NCBI GenBank assembly: GCA_963845975.1
Contig: CAWJUD010000002.1
Coordinates: 992,001-1,056,000 of the forward strand
Length of the DNA: 64,000 bases
Direction of reading: 5' to 3'
From: JBEKIK01 sp963845975
Lineage (GTDB): Bacteria; Planctomycetota; Planctomycetia; Pirellulales; Thermoguttaceae
Part shown: in pieces, positions 46,327 through 56,303 of the stretch
Numbering within the stretch: the first letter of the stretch is position 1
Layout: every line of letters begins with the position of its first letter
Notes under the pieces: model-generated
Told to the model about the DNA's origin: nothing
Seen by the model: the letters and a program-made list of their open reading frames with translations, nothing else
The model's database searches: none
Made by a program: the position numbers and the translations under genes

Positions 46327-47250
46327 TTAATTCGTTGCCGGACCGGCCGGCAATTGCAATTCGAAAATCGTGCCCGGCCCTTGCTTCGGATCGCGGACGC
46401 GGATGCGGCCTTTTAAACCCCGCACCAGGGTGCGGACAATGTATAATCCCAAGCCGGTACCCGGCTTTTCCCTTTCCAATTCCAGTCCCAGCCGGACGAA
46501 ACGACCGAATATTTTGCGGCGTAAATGGTGAGGTATTCCCCTGCCGTTGTCGGCAACTTGAATGAGGACCTGATTTTTCTGAATGGGGCATGCACTGACT
46601 TCCACGCGCGGCGGATTTCCGGCGTACTTCACGGCATTGTCGATCAAGTTTCGGAACACGACCTCCATATCGACCGGCCGGGCTCGGACGGAACAAGGTT
46701 CCAGGCTGAGGCGGATCGTTTCCGCGGGCACGCGATAGCTCAGGCATACCGAAGCGGCGCAATCGCTCAGCAGTTGCGGCAGGTCGACGTCTTCGATTTC
46801 GTCAGACGATCGTTGCACTTCCAAACGACCGGCTTCGAGCATCTGGTTGATCAGCCGGTCGAGCCGTTCAAGGTCTTCGAGCATGCAGCGGTAAAAACCG
46901 GATTGCTCGGCCACGCTGACTTGATGCCGGGAAAGCGTCTGGAGATACAACTTCATCGAGGCCATGGGCGATTTGAGTTCGTGGGTGACGCTGTCGATGA
47001 AATTCGACTGCCGGCGGGTCAGATTGATGGCCTTGATCGAGAGGATCAGGTACAACACCGTACCCAACAGCAGTAGCACGATGAACAACGATCCGATAGT
47101 CAGCAGGGCCCAGTACAAACCCGAATATTCGCTGGCATGCAACGCGCCGCTGACGTTTAGAATCACCCAGCCCACGGTCAGTACGACCAAAAGCGCGATC
47201 ATTACAATCGCCAGGGTTATTGGCAGGCTAAGCGGACGATGCGAACCCAT
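46327..47250 (-). CDS. Sensor histidine kinase
   Basis: The 307-residue membrane kinase has two membrane helices (about 12-34 and 46-72) with only a short outer loop. The H-box SVTHELKSPMASM has His90, and N, G1 and G2 boxes follow (FRNLIDNAVKYAG, VADNGRGIP, GTGLGLYIVR). The tiny sensor loop suggests it senses membrane state or a partner protein. It forms a two-component pair with the gene at 45491-46225. Confidence 0.93.
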   Translation of the reverse strand: MGSHRPLSLPITLAIVMIALLVVLTVGWVILNVSGALHASEYSGLYWALLTIGSLFIVLLLLGTVLYLILSIKAINLTRRQSNFIDSVTHELKSPMASMKLYLQTLSRHQVSVAEQSGFYRCMLEDLERLDRLINQMLEAGRLEVQRSSDEIEDVDLPQLLSDCAASVCLSYRVPAETIRLSLEPCSVRARPVDMEVVFRNLIDNAVKYAGNPPRVEVSACPIQKNQVLIQVADNGRGIPHHLRRKIFGRFVRLGLELEREKPGTGLGLYIVRTLVRGLKGRIRVRDPKQGPGTIFELQLPAGPATN

Positions 47251-47760
47251 GATTATCGATGAATATAGTTTTTTTTAAAGTAATAGCATTATCGAAGATA
47301 CCAAATCCGGGCTGTATTGGGTAGTTACACTTTTAATTCATTGCCTGCAGACGGGTTTTGGGAGTGGATTTTATACTTCCACTCCGGGGGCGACAGTACA
47401 ACTATCGCCCCAACAATGGCCCAATGTCAATGAATGTTATCTTGAATTTCAATCCCATTTCCACAACGCCCTTTGAAGAAATATCCCGGTAAATGGCACA
47501 TTTAACGGCTGGAACTTTACCCCCCATAGAATGTATGATAATTTACCTTCTCGCACTTGTTAAACTATCCAACAAAACTATTACTTAGCTATTACGCAAC
47601 TAATACATAGTGTCAATACGCCGGTGGGCGACTAGACATATAATTCCTCTATGGTTTTGGATTATTTAAGGAAATTAGGCGGTGCGGGATATCTCCTGTT
47701 GAGATCGTCTTACCAATTAAACCGCGCCGTCCGCTGCACCAGGAGTCGTAGGAATCCCCG
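47251..47760. other. 510-bp divergent intergenic region
   Basis: No gene is seen. A hairpin GGGGCGACAGT-ACA-ACTATCGCCCC (about 47388-47412) stands out. It is likely to contain the promoters of the kinase gene (minus) and the B12-radical SAM gene (plus), but I could not fix -35/-10 pairs. Confidence 0.5.
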
Positions 47761-49569
47761 ATGAATAATTTACGAACGGATCACTCAATGGATAGTCGTG
47801 TTCAAAAAAATTTACCGTTGGTTCATCCCGCGCGATCTCGTGCCCGGGTGTTGTTGAGCAGTGTATTCGGACCTTATGGGAAGGATGACGAATATGGCAG
47901 CCGAAGTCTCAATCCGATGGAACTGTATCACAACCAGGTAACCCGCACCCAGGGGCCGTTCTCGTTGCGAATGTTTCATCGCAGTTGGGGGTTGATGCTG
48001 ATCCAGGCGAACGTCGAAGCCCCGTGCGTGGTATTGGACTTTCCGGTCCTGGATCGTTTTATCGAAGAAATCCGCACCCGCCAATACGACGTCATCGGCA
48101 TTACTTCGATCATCCCGAACATTCTGAAGGTCAAAAAAATGTGCGAGTTGATCCGGCAATATCAGCCCGATGCGGTGATCGTCATCGGCGGGCACATTGC
48201 CAATGTTCCCGACCTGGGCGAGCGCATCGACGCCGATTACATAGTCAAGGGCGAGGGTGTGCGGTGGTTCCGGCGCTTTTTGGGCGAGGATGTGAATCAG
48301 CCGGTGCGCCATCCCATGATTACATCGGGTTTTGGCACGCGAAACGCCGGCGTATCGGTGCAAGAACAGACGGGCGAAGTTGCCGCCACGCTTATTCCTT
48401 CGGTCGGCTGCCCCTTGGGATGCAATTTTTGCTCGACTTCGGCGATGTTCGGGGGTAAAGGCAACTGCGTTCATTTCTATCAAACCGGCGACGAACTGTT
48501 CGACGTGATGTGCCAAATGGAAAAGCAGATGCACGTTCGTTCGTTTTTCGTGATGGACGAAAATTTTCTTTTTCACCGCAAACGCGCATTGAGGCTGTTG
48601 GAATTGATGGAGCGCAACCGGAAATCCTGGTCGCTGGACGTATTCAGTTCGGCCAAGGTGCTCTGCTCTTATAGCATCGATCAGCTTGTGCGGCTGGGCA
48701 TATCCTGGGTGTGGATGGGAATCGAAGGCGAAAACAGCCAATACGCCAAACTCAAGGGCGTGGACACCTTCGAGCTTGTTCGTCAATTGCAGTCACACGG
48801 CATCCGCGTGCTGGGCTCGACCATCATCGGTTTGGAAAACCACACGCCCGAGAACATCGACGAGGCCTTGGATTACGCCGCCCGGCACGATACCGATTTC
48901 CATCAGTTCATGCTTTACACCCCGATTCCGGGCACGCCGCTTTTCGCCGAACTTTCGGCCAAGGGATTGATGAAGAACGAAAGCGAATACCACATCAGCG
49001 ACATCCACGGGCAGCTTATTTTCAACTACCGGCATCCGAATATCAACGACGAGCAGTCGGCCGAGTTCATGATTCGCGCATTCAACCGCGACTTCCAGCG
49101 CAACGGCCCGAGCGTGGTGCGCATAGTACGGACCACGTTGACCGGATGGCAGCGGTACAAGAACCATCCGGATCCCTGCATTCGCGATCGTTACGCCTGG
49201 GAAGCGCGTGAGTTGGGGACCGAGTTTTCCGCGCTGGTGGGCGCGGCCAAATTGTATTATCGCCATAATCCGGCGATGTGCGCCAAAATGTCGGCGTTGC
49301 TCAAAGATCTGCACGCCGAGTACGGCTGGAAATCGCGGGTATATTCCTCGATAGGCGGCCTATGGGTGCTTCGCCAAATCCGCAAGGAGGAAAAACGCCT
49401 GGCCTCCGGTTGGACATACGAGCCCAAGACGTTCTATGAACGCAACGCCGCGGTTGCCGATCGGCCCGAGGCCGTTCTGTGCCATTCAGCCTTGCCTACA
49501 GTTGCACCGGTTTCGAAGCCGGCGATGCTGCCTGTTGTGATGTCCGAGCGGGAATCGGTGGCGGTGTGA
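47761..49569 (+). CDS. B12-binding-domain radical SAM protein
   Basis: The 602-residue protein has an N-terminal cobalamin-binding-type Rossmann domain (YDVIGITSIIPNILKVKK, VIVIGGHIANVPDL). A radical SAM domain follows with GCPLGCNFCST (CX3CX2C) and the barrel strands VFSSAKVLCS, WVWMGIEGEN and STIIGLE. The C-terminal region (about 430-602) is helical. Such enzymes methylate or rearrange unreactive carbons, often in lipids or pigments. No pathway neighbours identify the substrate. An alternative start is the Met at 47788. Confidence 0.88.
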   Translation: MNNLRTDHSMDSRVQKNLPLVHPARSRARVLLSSVFGPYGKDDEYGSRSLNPMELYHNQVTRTQGPFSLRMFHRSWGLMLIQANVEAPCVVLDFPVLDRFIEEIRTRQYDVIGITSIIPNILKVKKMCELIRQYQPDAVIVIGGHIANVPDLGERIDADYIVKGEGVRWFRRFLGEDVNQPVRHPMITSGFGTRNAGVSVQEQTGEVAATLIPSVGCPLGCNFCSTSAMFGGKGNCVHFYQTGDELFDVMCQMEKQMHVRSFFVMDENFLFHRKRALRLLELMERNRKSWSLDVFSSAKVLCSYSIDQLVRLGISWVWMGIEGENSQYAKLKGVDTFELVRQLQSHGIRVLGSTIIGLENHTPENIDEALDYAARHDTDFHQFMLYTPIPGTPLFAELSAKGLMKNESEYHISDIHGQLIFNYRHPNINDEQSAEFMIRAFNRDFQRNGPSVVRIVRTTLTGWQRYKNHPDPCIRDRYAWEARELGTEFSALVGAAKLYYRHNPAMCAKMSALLKDLHAEYGWKSRVYSSIGGLWVLRQIRKEEKRLASGWTYEPKTFYERNAAVADRPEAVLCHSALPTVAPVSKPAMLPVVMSERESVAV

Positions 49570-49590
49570 CTGGGCAAGTTGTGCATCGCG

Positions 49591-49606
49591 AAACCGCAAG
49601 CGGTTT
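49591..49606. repeat. Palindrome AAACCGCAAGCGGTTT
   Basis: It lies between the converging B12-radical SAM and homocysteine methyltransferase genes. The same repeat, with CTTG for CAAG, is at 13355-13370, 20108-20123 and 63129-63144. In all four, CGC adjoins the palindrome on one side. Confidence 0.75.
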
Positions 49607-49618
49607 TTGGATAGCGTA

Positions 49619-50491
49619 TTAACCGGAAAATTTAGCTCTTATCGCCTTGATGAATTCCGGCGTGGTGCCGCAGCAGCCGCCTATGAAGGTCGCGCCGGAT
49701 TGGATGAGTCGGGGCACAAAGGAGGCGAATTCATCGGGCGTTTGAGTGTATACCGTCTTGCCATCGACCATCCGCGGCAGGCCGGCGTTGGCTTTGATCC
49801 AGAGGGGCCTGTCCGTGGCGGCGTGCAGGCGGGCGCAGATCGGCGCGTAACCGGCAACGCCCTGGCCGCAATTCGCCCCGATTACGTCGGCTCCGGCGGA
49901 GGTCAACTGCTCGGCGGCTTGTTCGGGCGTGACGCCCATCATCGTGCGGTCGAACTTGGCCCCGGAATCGAAAGTCATGCAGGTCACCACGGGCAGACCG
50001 GTTTCCCGGGCGGCGGCAAGGGCAATTTTGGCCTCGGTCAGATCGGACATGGTCTCGATCACAATGCCGTCGGCGCCGGCGGCGGCCTGGGCCCGGGCTT
50101 GTTGGGCAAACGCTTCCTGCAATTCATCTGTGCTAACATCGCCCATTAAAAGCATTATGCCGCTGGGCCCGATCGAAGCGAAAACTTTGGCCTTGCCACG
50201 AGCGGCCTTTTTGGAGATTTCCACGCCGATGCGATTGATCTCGGCGACCTTATCCGCCAGTCCATGCCGGCCAAGGATGAAGCGATTTGCGCCAAAGGTG
50301 TTGGTTAGGATCACCTGGCTGCCGGCTTCGACATAGGCTCGGGCAACTTCCTCGACTTTTTCTGGTTGGACCAGATTCCAAGTATCCGGAGCCGAACCTG
50401 AAGGCATGCCGCGGAGTTGCAATTGCGTTCCCCAAGCGCCGTCGGTGACCACCGGCCTGGCTGCGATTAGTTTTGCTATGGTGGGATGCAT
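49619..50491 (-). CDS. Homocysteine S-methyltransferase-family protein
   Basis: The 290-residue TIM-barrel protein has DGAWGTQLQLRGMP at the start, LTNTFGANRF, VIGANCGQG (first zinc Cys) and FIGGCCGTTPEFI (paired zinc Cys). It corresponds to the Hcy-binding domain of MetH or to stand-alone BHMT/MmuM enzymes. No B12 or folate domain is attached, so the methyl donor is another protein or a small molecule. Confidence 0.88.
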   Translation of the reverse strand: MHPTIAKLIAARPVVTDGAWGTQLQLRGMPSGSAPDTWNLVQPEKVEEVARAYVEAGSQVILTNTFGANRFILGRHGLADKVAEINRIGVEISKKAARGKAKVFASIGPSGIMLLMGDVSTDELQEAFAQQARAQAAAGADGIVIETMSDLTEAKIALAAARETGLPVVTCMTFDSGAKFDRTMMGVTPEQAAEQLTSAGADVIGANCGQGVAGYAPICARLHAATDRPLWIKANAGLPRMVDGKTVYTQTPDEFASFVPRLIQSGATFIGGCCGTTPEFIKAIRAKFSG

Positions 50492-50497
50492 GGATTG

Positions 50498-50777
50498 AGG
50501 GTTCAGGGTTCAGGATTTGGACGGAAGATTTTATTCAATGTTTTGAATTTTTGGTTAATATTGCATGTTTTGCAGTGTATGATGGATGATTATATCATAA
50601 ATTAAAGTACGGAGTACGGGGTACGAAGGGCGAAATAGAGGGGGAAAATTACCCGGAAGGCCCCAAAGGATGAAATGGTCGAGCTTTTGCCGTGAGGAAT
50701 AATAACTTTTTTTAAAATTACACAAGCATTAGCATGAGACGCAGCCTTCAATTTTTGAATCCTGAACACTGAATCCT
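50498..50777. repeat. Gap with three 7-bp-period arrays
   Basis: GGGTTCA, GGGTTCA, GGATTTG lie at about 50499-50519. GTACGGA, GTACGGG, GTACGAA, GGGCGAA lie at about 50608-50635. On the minus strand GGATAAA, GGATTCA, GTGTTCA, GGATTCA lie at about 50752-50779 and include the stop of the GT2 gene. No gene is seen. Confidence 0.75.
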
Positions 50778-51632
50778 TTATCCGGCAAGCCGGCGGTTGG
50801 CTGGCGGGGCTGAGTGGTGATCCGGGGCAAAGCCCCATTTCCACAACCAGCGCAGGTACGAGCGAAGGTGCTTGCGGGCGTCGAGCGAGAAGAATCGATT
50901 GCTGGCCCTTTGCTCCAAGTGATAACAATATGTTCCGCCATGATACATTACTTGCCATCCTGCCCGGGCCATGCGCAGACACATGTCCACGTCCTCGAAA
51001 TACTTGATGAAACCTTCGTCGAAGCCGCCCACGTCTTCGAAGGCCTCGCGGCGAATCATCATAAAGCAGCCGGAGAGCCAATCGCAGGGGAAACTATCGG
51101 TAATAGCGTGTTCGCGGTAGAAATAGTTCTCAAGCGATCGCTGAAAAAGCCGGCCCAAGCCCAAGCGGCGGGCCATAATCGTGGCGAGGGTCTGAAAGCG
51201 GCGCGCCGGGTGAGCGAATTCTCCGTCGGCATGATACAGCCGGCAGCCGGCAATGCCGCAATCGGGATTGGCGTCCATAAAGGCGATCATTCGGCGCAGG
51301 CATTGCTCTTCGGGATCAAAATACATGTCGGTGTTGAGCAGTAAAATATATTTTGCCGTCGAGGCGTGCAGCACCCGATTGAGATTCGCGGCATAGTGCA
51401 GGCGCCGGGTGTTCAGCAGGACGAGTGTGTCTGAAAATAATCGACGATAGCTCTCGATGCCGTATTCAGAAAAGTTATCGATCAAAACAAGGCGCATGCG
51501 CAAACCATTGCCCGAAGCCTTCAAAGTCGACAGCAAGGGCGGCATCAAGTCGCGCTCGTGCGTAAACACTACTCCGATGTCTAGATCCGGTCTTGATTGA
51601 GGCAAGGGAATAATGTCGGGTACATCGTACAT
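50778..51632 (-). CDS. Glycosyltransferase family 2
   Basis: The 284-residue enzyme has a GT-A fold: DIGVVFTHERDLMPPLLSTL at the start, then LLLNTDMYFDPE (metal-binding DXD position as NTD), WLSGCFMMIRREAFEDVGGF and DEGFIKYFEDVDMCLR (ED). It resembles rhamnosyltransferases of O-antigen clusters. It is the most distal gene of the minus-strand polysaccharide locus. Confidence 0.87.
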   Translation of the reverse strand: MYDVPDIIPLPQSRPDLDIGVVFTHERDLMPPLLSTLKASGNGLRMRLVLIDNFSEYGIESYRRLFSDTLVLLNTRRLHYAANLNRVLHASTAKYILLLNTDMYFDPEEQCLRRMIAFMDANPDCGIAGCRLYHADGEFAHPARRFQTLATIMARRLGLGRLFQRSLENYFYREHAITDSFPCDWLSGCFMMIRREAFEDVGGFDEGFIKYFEDVDMCLRMARAGWQVMYHGGTYCYHLEQRASNRFFSLDARKHLRSYLRWLWKWGFAPDHHSAPPANRRLAG

Positions 51633-51717
51633 AGGCTCTTATCTCCGGATTGGAGTTGTTGTAAAAATAATTTCTCTATTGATAACGGGCGGACAAACAC
51701 GTGGTTTTGATAATTGT

Positions 51718-53226
51718 TCACGCCGCTTTTCTACGCTCCTCGCGCGTGTCTGGGGAAATGGTGCGGATTTCAGTTAAAAATGGCAGGACTTCCGCGTCTT
51801 CAGCATGCGCACATAGACACTCGCCGAATGACTTGAGCATGTCGGTCAGGCCTGTCAACTGACCTTGTTCGAGGGGTTTTTCCAATCCGTCAGCGGTAAG
51901 TTCACAAAGCCGATCGTCGTGCCGGCTTATCGAAACGGCTATCGACCAGCGGCATTTATGAGTTTTATTGATTCCCGGGTCGATCCAATAGCGCCGTCCG
52001 GTTATTGGACCGCGGCGAATTGTCAATTCCAAGCGGCAGATATTCCAGGGTTTAACCCCGGTTACCAGGGTTTGCCAGGCAGTTTCCAGGGTTATGGCGG
52101 GGTGTCCAGTAAAGCTGGATTGTCCGGACCGGCGAGTTCGAGACAAAAACCGGGCGAGGGCAAAAAATCGTCTAAGCACGGTATCGCGCAACAGGGAAAA
52201 TTCGCGATGTCCGAATAATTTCATGCGAATCATCATAACAATCAGGACCATGGCGGTTATCCACGCCAGGGCGTCCTTGCGGAAAATGGTGGCTGCCGTG
52301 GCGGCGGCGCCGGTTGTCAAACACAAGGCCCCTAGAATGCACAAAACTTGCCAGGGAGTTAAGCCTCGGGCGAGCAGGAGATGGTGGATGTGCTCGCGGT
52401 CCGGCGAATAGAAGCGCCGGCCGGTCAATTCCCGGCGGATCACGGCGGCGACAATATCGAACATGGGCAGGATCATCACGACCGCTGGGGCGGTGATTGC
52501 AAGCGTGGCTGAAGTTTTCATCGATCCTTGCATACCCAGCAGGCCCACAATCAGACCGATGACCATGCTTCCCGAGTCGCCCAGGAAGATGCTGGCCGGG
52601 GGCCGGTTAAGCACCAGGAATCCGGCCAATGAGCCCGATAGAACCAAGGCGATAATGCTTACATGGGCGCGTCCTTCGCTGGCCGCGATCAGGCCCATCA
52701 TGGCGGCCGTGGAAAGACCGACCACCGAGGCCAGGCCGTCCATGCCGTCGATCAAATTCAGGGCATTTATGCAGCCGATAAGCCAGAGAACCGTGATCGG
52801 TATGGCTAACGGGCCAAGTTCGATCCTGTATCCGAATGCCACGACCTTGTCGATGCTGTATCCAGCCAGGGCGATGGGCAACACCGCGCAGACTTGCATG
52901 GCGAGCTTGAAACGGGCGTTCAGGCGATAGATGTCGTCGATCAGGCCGAAAAGGCAGACAAAGCTTCCCGCGAAAATAACCACCAGCGAAAGTTCCCACA
53001 GATTCTGCCAGGATCCATCGCTCAGATATCTGGCTGCCAGAAGTCCGGAGATCATGGACAAATAAACGGCCACGCCTCCGCCTAAGGGCTTGACGCCGTT
53101 GTGAAGTTTTCTCTGGCCGTCGGGCCGGTCGACGATTCCCCAGCGCAAGGCCGCCGCGCGGACGATCAGCGTCAGCACCAATGACGCCGCGAAGGTAATG
53201 GAGAATATTAAAGCCAGGGAGATCAT
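51718..53226 (-). CDS. WecA/MraY-type polyprenyl-phosphate sugar-1-phosphate transferase
   Basis: The enzyme attaches a sugar-1-phosphate to undecaprenyl phosphate and so starts glycan synthesis. It has about ten membrane helices and the motifs GGGVAVYLS, LIDDIYRL, NALNLIDGMDGLAS, FLGDSGSM and DREHIHHLLL. At 502 residues it is about 130 longer than WecA. The extra C-terminal cytoplasmic domain (from about residue 365) has no transferase motif and no family I recognise. WecB in the same locus suggests an HexNAc substrate. Confidence 0.88.
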   Translation of the reverse strand: MISLALIFSITFAASLVLTLIVRAAALRWGIVDRPDGQRKLHNGVKPLGGGVAVYLSMISGLLAARYLSDGSWQNLWELSLVVIFAGSFVCLFGLIDDIYRLNARFKLAMQVCAVLPIALAGYSIDKVVAFGYRIELGPLAIPITVLWLIGCINALNLIDGMDGLASVVGLSTAAMMGLIAASEGRAHVSIIALVLSGSLAGFLVLNRPPASIFLGDSGSMVIGLIVGLLGMQGSMKTSATLAITAPAVVMILPMFDIVAAVIRRELTGRRFYSPDREHIHHLLLARGLTPWQVLCILGALCLTTGAAATAATIFRKDALAWITAMVLIVMMIRMKLFGHREFSLLRDTVLRRFFALARFLSRTRRSGQSSFTGHPAITLETAWQTLVTGVKPWNICRLELTIRRGPITGRRYWIDPGINKTHKCRWSIAVSISRHDDRLCELTADGLEKPLEQGQLTGLTDMLKSFGECLCAHAEDAEVLPFLTEIRTISPDTREERRKAA

Positions 53227-53281
53227 GACGCATTCCGTTGCGTAAGAGCATTACTGCCCTTGCTCTTGTCGAGTAGTCCTT

Positions 53282-55037
53282 CTATTTTCGCGAGATCGTC
53301 TTGCCGCCGGTCTCGATGTTGACCGGAGGCAGGACGCCGCCTCGGCACAAAACTATCAGCACGTCATCCGTTCCGTGCGGTAAACTGGTTCGATCGATTT
53401 CGGCATATTCCAATTTCTCAATTTTGCCGATAAGTCGTCTTGTATTCAACAAATCTTTGCGCCGCGTCGCCGACAGCAGAATCACGTCGGGCTTTAGCTG
53501 CTTGACTTGCCCCAAGACAGTATCGTCATCCATGGACATTGCCAGCGTGGCCCAGTTTGCCTTGGCATAATAGGCGACCACGGGCGTAACGCCTTCGGAG
53601 CCGAATATCAGGGCCGAAGGCCCGAATTGTCGGCGCACCCAATTGGCTAATTCCACCTCGGCTCCGCGGCGGTCGTAGGGGCCCGAAAAGGCGACGTACC
53701 AGCCCGCACAAGCGACTATTATCAGAGGAGCGAAAACAGCGGCATGCCGCAAAATCACATTACTTTTTAACCGCTCGACAAATATTTAGCAATCGTGCGG
53801 AGAAACCCAAGAGCCCCAAAGCCGCGAACGACGACCCTAACAACACCATCGGCAGAAAATAACGATCGCAGGAACCTTTCGCGCACCAGGCATGAATCCA
53901 GGCGGCAAGCATGATTGCCAAGCCGCAGTAAAACAGCGGTTGATGATCGCGACGCGCCCAGACGCGGCGCCATCCCCACATTCCGCCCAGCATGAGCAAA
54001 GCGAACAGCGGTGAAAGTCCTTTGACCAATGTCGGTACGTATATTTCAATCATTCGCCCAAAGGAAACATATAATTGGCTGTGAAGATAGTCCCCGGCGG
54101 CATCGAGCGGCGCGGGAAGGAACAAGCCGTTCCACCAATAACGGATCAACGTCAAGGGGGTAAAACGGGTCGTGACCCATTGCGAGTGATGCCGCAGCAA
54201 GGTGAAATTGATCAATAGTATCAATGCGGGAAGAGCAATAACCGTGAGCACCCCGCCGGCCGCGAGTTTTACCCTATCAGGTCCCGGGTTCAATGCACGG
54301 TATCGCCAAAATGTCCATAAACCAAGGGGGATCAAGAGTAATAGTCCCTCAAAGCGCGTTAAAATTGCAAGCGCCAGAGCCAGACCTGCCGCAAGCGAAA
54401 GGCCGATGCGCACCTCGGTCACGGCCCGCCATGTCAAGTACAACGACAAGGCAAAGAAGAACCAGAACGTCGGGTCGCGGATGATTTCCGGGCTCCATTG
54501 GATGAAAACCGGTTGGACCGCATACAGCAAACACGCCATCATAGCCACGGTGTCGTCGAACTGCCTGCGCACCCAGCCGAAAAGAGGCGGCACCACCAGG
54601 CAGGAAATCAGTATGCCCCAAATCGTGCCGCCCATTTCCCAGCTCAATCCCAGGCGATTCAGAACCGCCAGCACTACGGGATAAATATTCAGGTTCATAA
54701 TCTCAAAAGCCTGGCTGAAACGGCCCTCGTTAAGGGCTTCGGCCAAGCTGATGTAGAGAACGCCGTCGGGACATATGCTGCTTATCCGCAAAGCGAGCAA
54801 AACGCGAGGAATGAGACAGGCCAGCATCAAGCCTAATAAGACAAGAATGCGGCAAGGGTATTGCAGCCGTTGCGGTTCCGGAGCGGCCAGGTGATTGCAA
54901 TAATATGCGGGAAGATTTTGAAGATAGTCGACAAGCGATGTCGAGCGAGCGCCGACAGAAAGCGATCCACAACCAAGAGGTTTACTTTGCATAGTCGAAC
55001 GACTGTCGGTGAAGGCTGCTGACACATTGACCGACAT
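53282..55037 (-). CDS. PMT/ArnT-type membrane glycosyltransferase, split by a frameshift
   Basis: The first part (425 residues to TAA 53760) has about ten membrane helices, and the start of the lumenal loop (LISICP-like PDGVLYISLAEAL) carries the acidic catalytic position of GT-C enzymes. The second part (158 residues from GTG 53758) begins with one more helix and a periplasmic domain. Removing one A from the A5 run at 53764-53768 reads RAVKSNVILRHAAVF straight through, giving one 583-residue GT-C enzyme. So this is most likely a single gene. It transfers sugars from polyprenyl-phosphate donors. Confidence 0.78.
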
Positions 55038-55114
55038 TACGGAGATCTCCCTCGCTTTGTATCCACAATTTCCTTATGCTCTGGAATATCTCGATTATTT
55101 AACGTGTAAATCGA

Positions 55115-56248
55115 TCATGCCGCCCGTTGTCCGGTAAAAGGATCAAGCAGGCTGTTGAAAGGCGAAGCTGTAATAAAACGTTCTTTCCAATCGTGATCGC
55201 GGCGGAATCGAGCCAATGCCGTCTGGTTTTCGCGGTGCCGCAGAGCCTTGTCGACAAGCGACGATAAATCGTTTGCTTGGTCCAAAAAAAACACGCCCTC
55301 TTCGGCTTTGCGCAAGGCCATTTCGCCAAAACTGGTAGTAAGCACGGGCAATCCGGCGGCACGGTACTCGTAATATTTGATTGGGTCGACGCCGGCCGTA
55401 AGCGAGTTGCTCAGGAAGGGAATCAGCCCGGCTGAAAATCTGGCCAAATACTTTGACGCCTCGCTTTGTCGGCAAGGTGGATATATATTTATATTTGAAG
55501 GCATATTGCTCGGCAGTGGAGCGTGCCGGGGACCGATCAGTTCCAAGCGGGCCCGGGGCAGCCGGTGCGCAAGTTCAAGGACCAATGGCCAGTCAAACCA
55601 GCTTGCCAAGCATCCTAAATAACCAAGCACTACATCGCGGTGGTTAACCGGCTGCCAAGGCGGCAGGGTTGCCATCCGATAGGCGTTCATGACTTTTTTG
55701 ACATTCAATCCGCGATTTATATATTTGGCGGCGAGATAACTGGACGATGCCAGCACCAAGTCGACTTTGGAGGCGATTGCATCTTCGTAATATTGAATTG
55801 CCTGCCGAGAAAGGCCGCAATGGAACTCGGGAAAGTTATCCATGGCATCGTAGAAACTCGCCCGGCGAGGCAATTTTCGCAGGGCCGCAAGCGCAAGCGC
55901 GCACGGCCGGCCGATTCCGATGATTGTAGATTGCGGATCATGGGCGAAATCCAGCATTTTATGCCATATGCCCCGCCAAAACAAGCGGCTGTTTATCCAC
56001 GAACCGCCCGGTAAAGGCTCGATCGGCAGGGCCGGCACGCGCAGTACTTTAACGCGGCCGTCGAGCTGCGCGTCCTGATGGTTTGATCCGCGTGTGAGCC
56101 TGAAATCGTTCCAGCGCGGCAAACGGCAAGGGTATGGATCGACCCACAAGACCGACTCGGCGCCTAGTTCCAACCAGGCTTGCACGGTGAAATGCGGCCG
56201 CTGCGCATATGTGTTTGCAGGAACTGGGGAAAAATAAATTAACCGCAT
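55115..56248 (-). CDS. GT4-like glycosyltransferase
   Basis: The 377-residue enzyme has a GT-B layout. Visible are RLIYFSPVPANTYAQRPHF at the start, ASFYDAMDNFPEF, VVLGYLGCLASWFDWPLVLE and the donor-site GVDPIKYYEYRAAGLPVLTT, with the EX7E-type glutamates. It resembles the protein at 61626-63002 (YFGHLTSSWFDWPL and VDPIKVYEYISLRLPVV), so the two are paralogues in one locus. Confidence 0.85.
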   Translation of the reverse strand: MRLIYFSPVPANTYAQRPHFTVQAWLELGAESVLWVDPYPCRLPRWNDFRLTRGSNHQDAQLDGRVKVLRVPALPIEPLPGGSWINSRLFWRGIWHKMLDFAHDPQSTIIGIGRPCALALAALRKLPRRASFYDAMDNFPEFHCGLSRQAIQYYEDAIASKVDLVLASSSYLAAKYINRGLNVKKVMNAYRMATLPPWQPVNHRDVVLGYLGCLASWFDWPLVLELAHRLPRARLELIGPRHAPLPSNMPSNINIYPPCRQSEASKYLARFSAGLIPFLSNSLTAGVDPIKYYEYRAAGLPVLTTSFGEMALRKAEEGVFFLDQANDLSSLVDKALRHRENQTALARFRRDHDWKERFITASPFNSLLDPFTGQRAA

Positions 56249-56303
56249 AAAACCATGTTATCCATTTGTTTTCGGGCGTATTCACCCGGGCTATATTTGT
56301 TTT

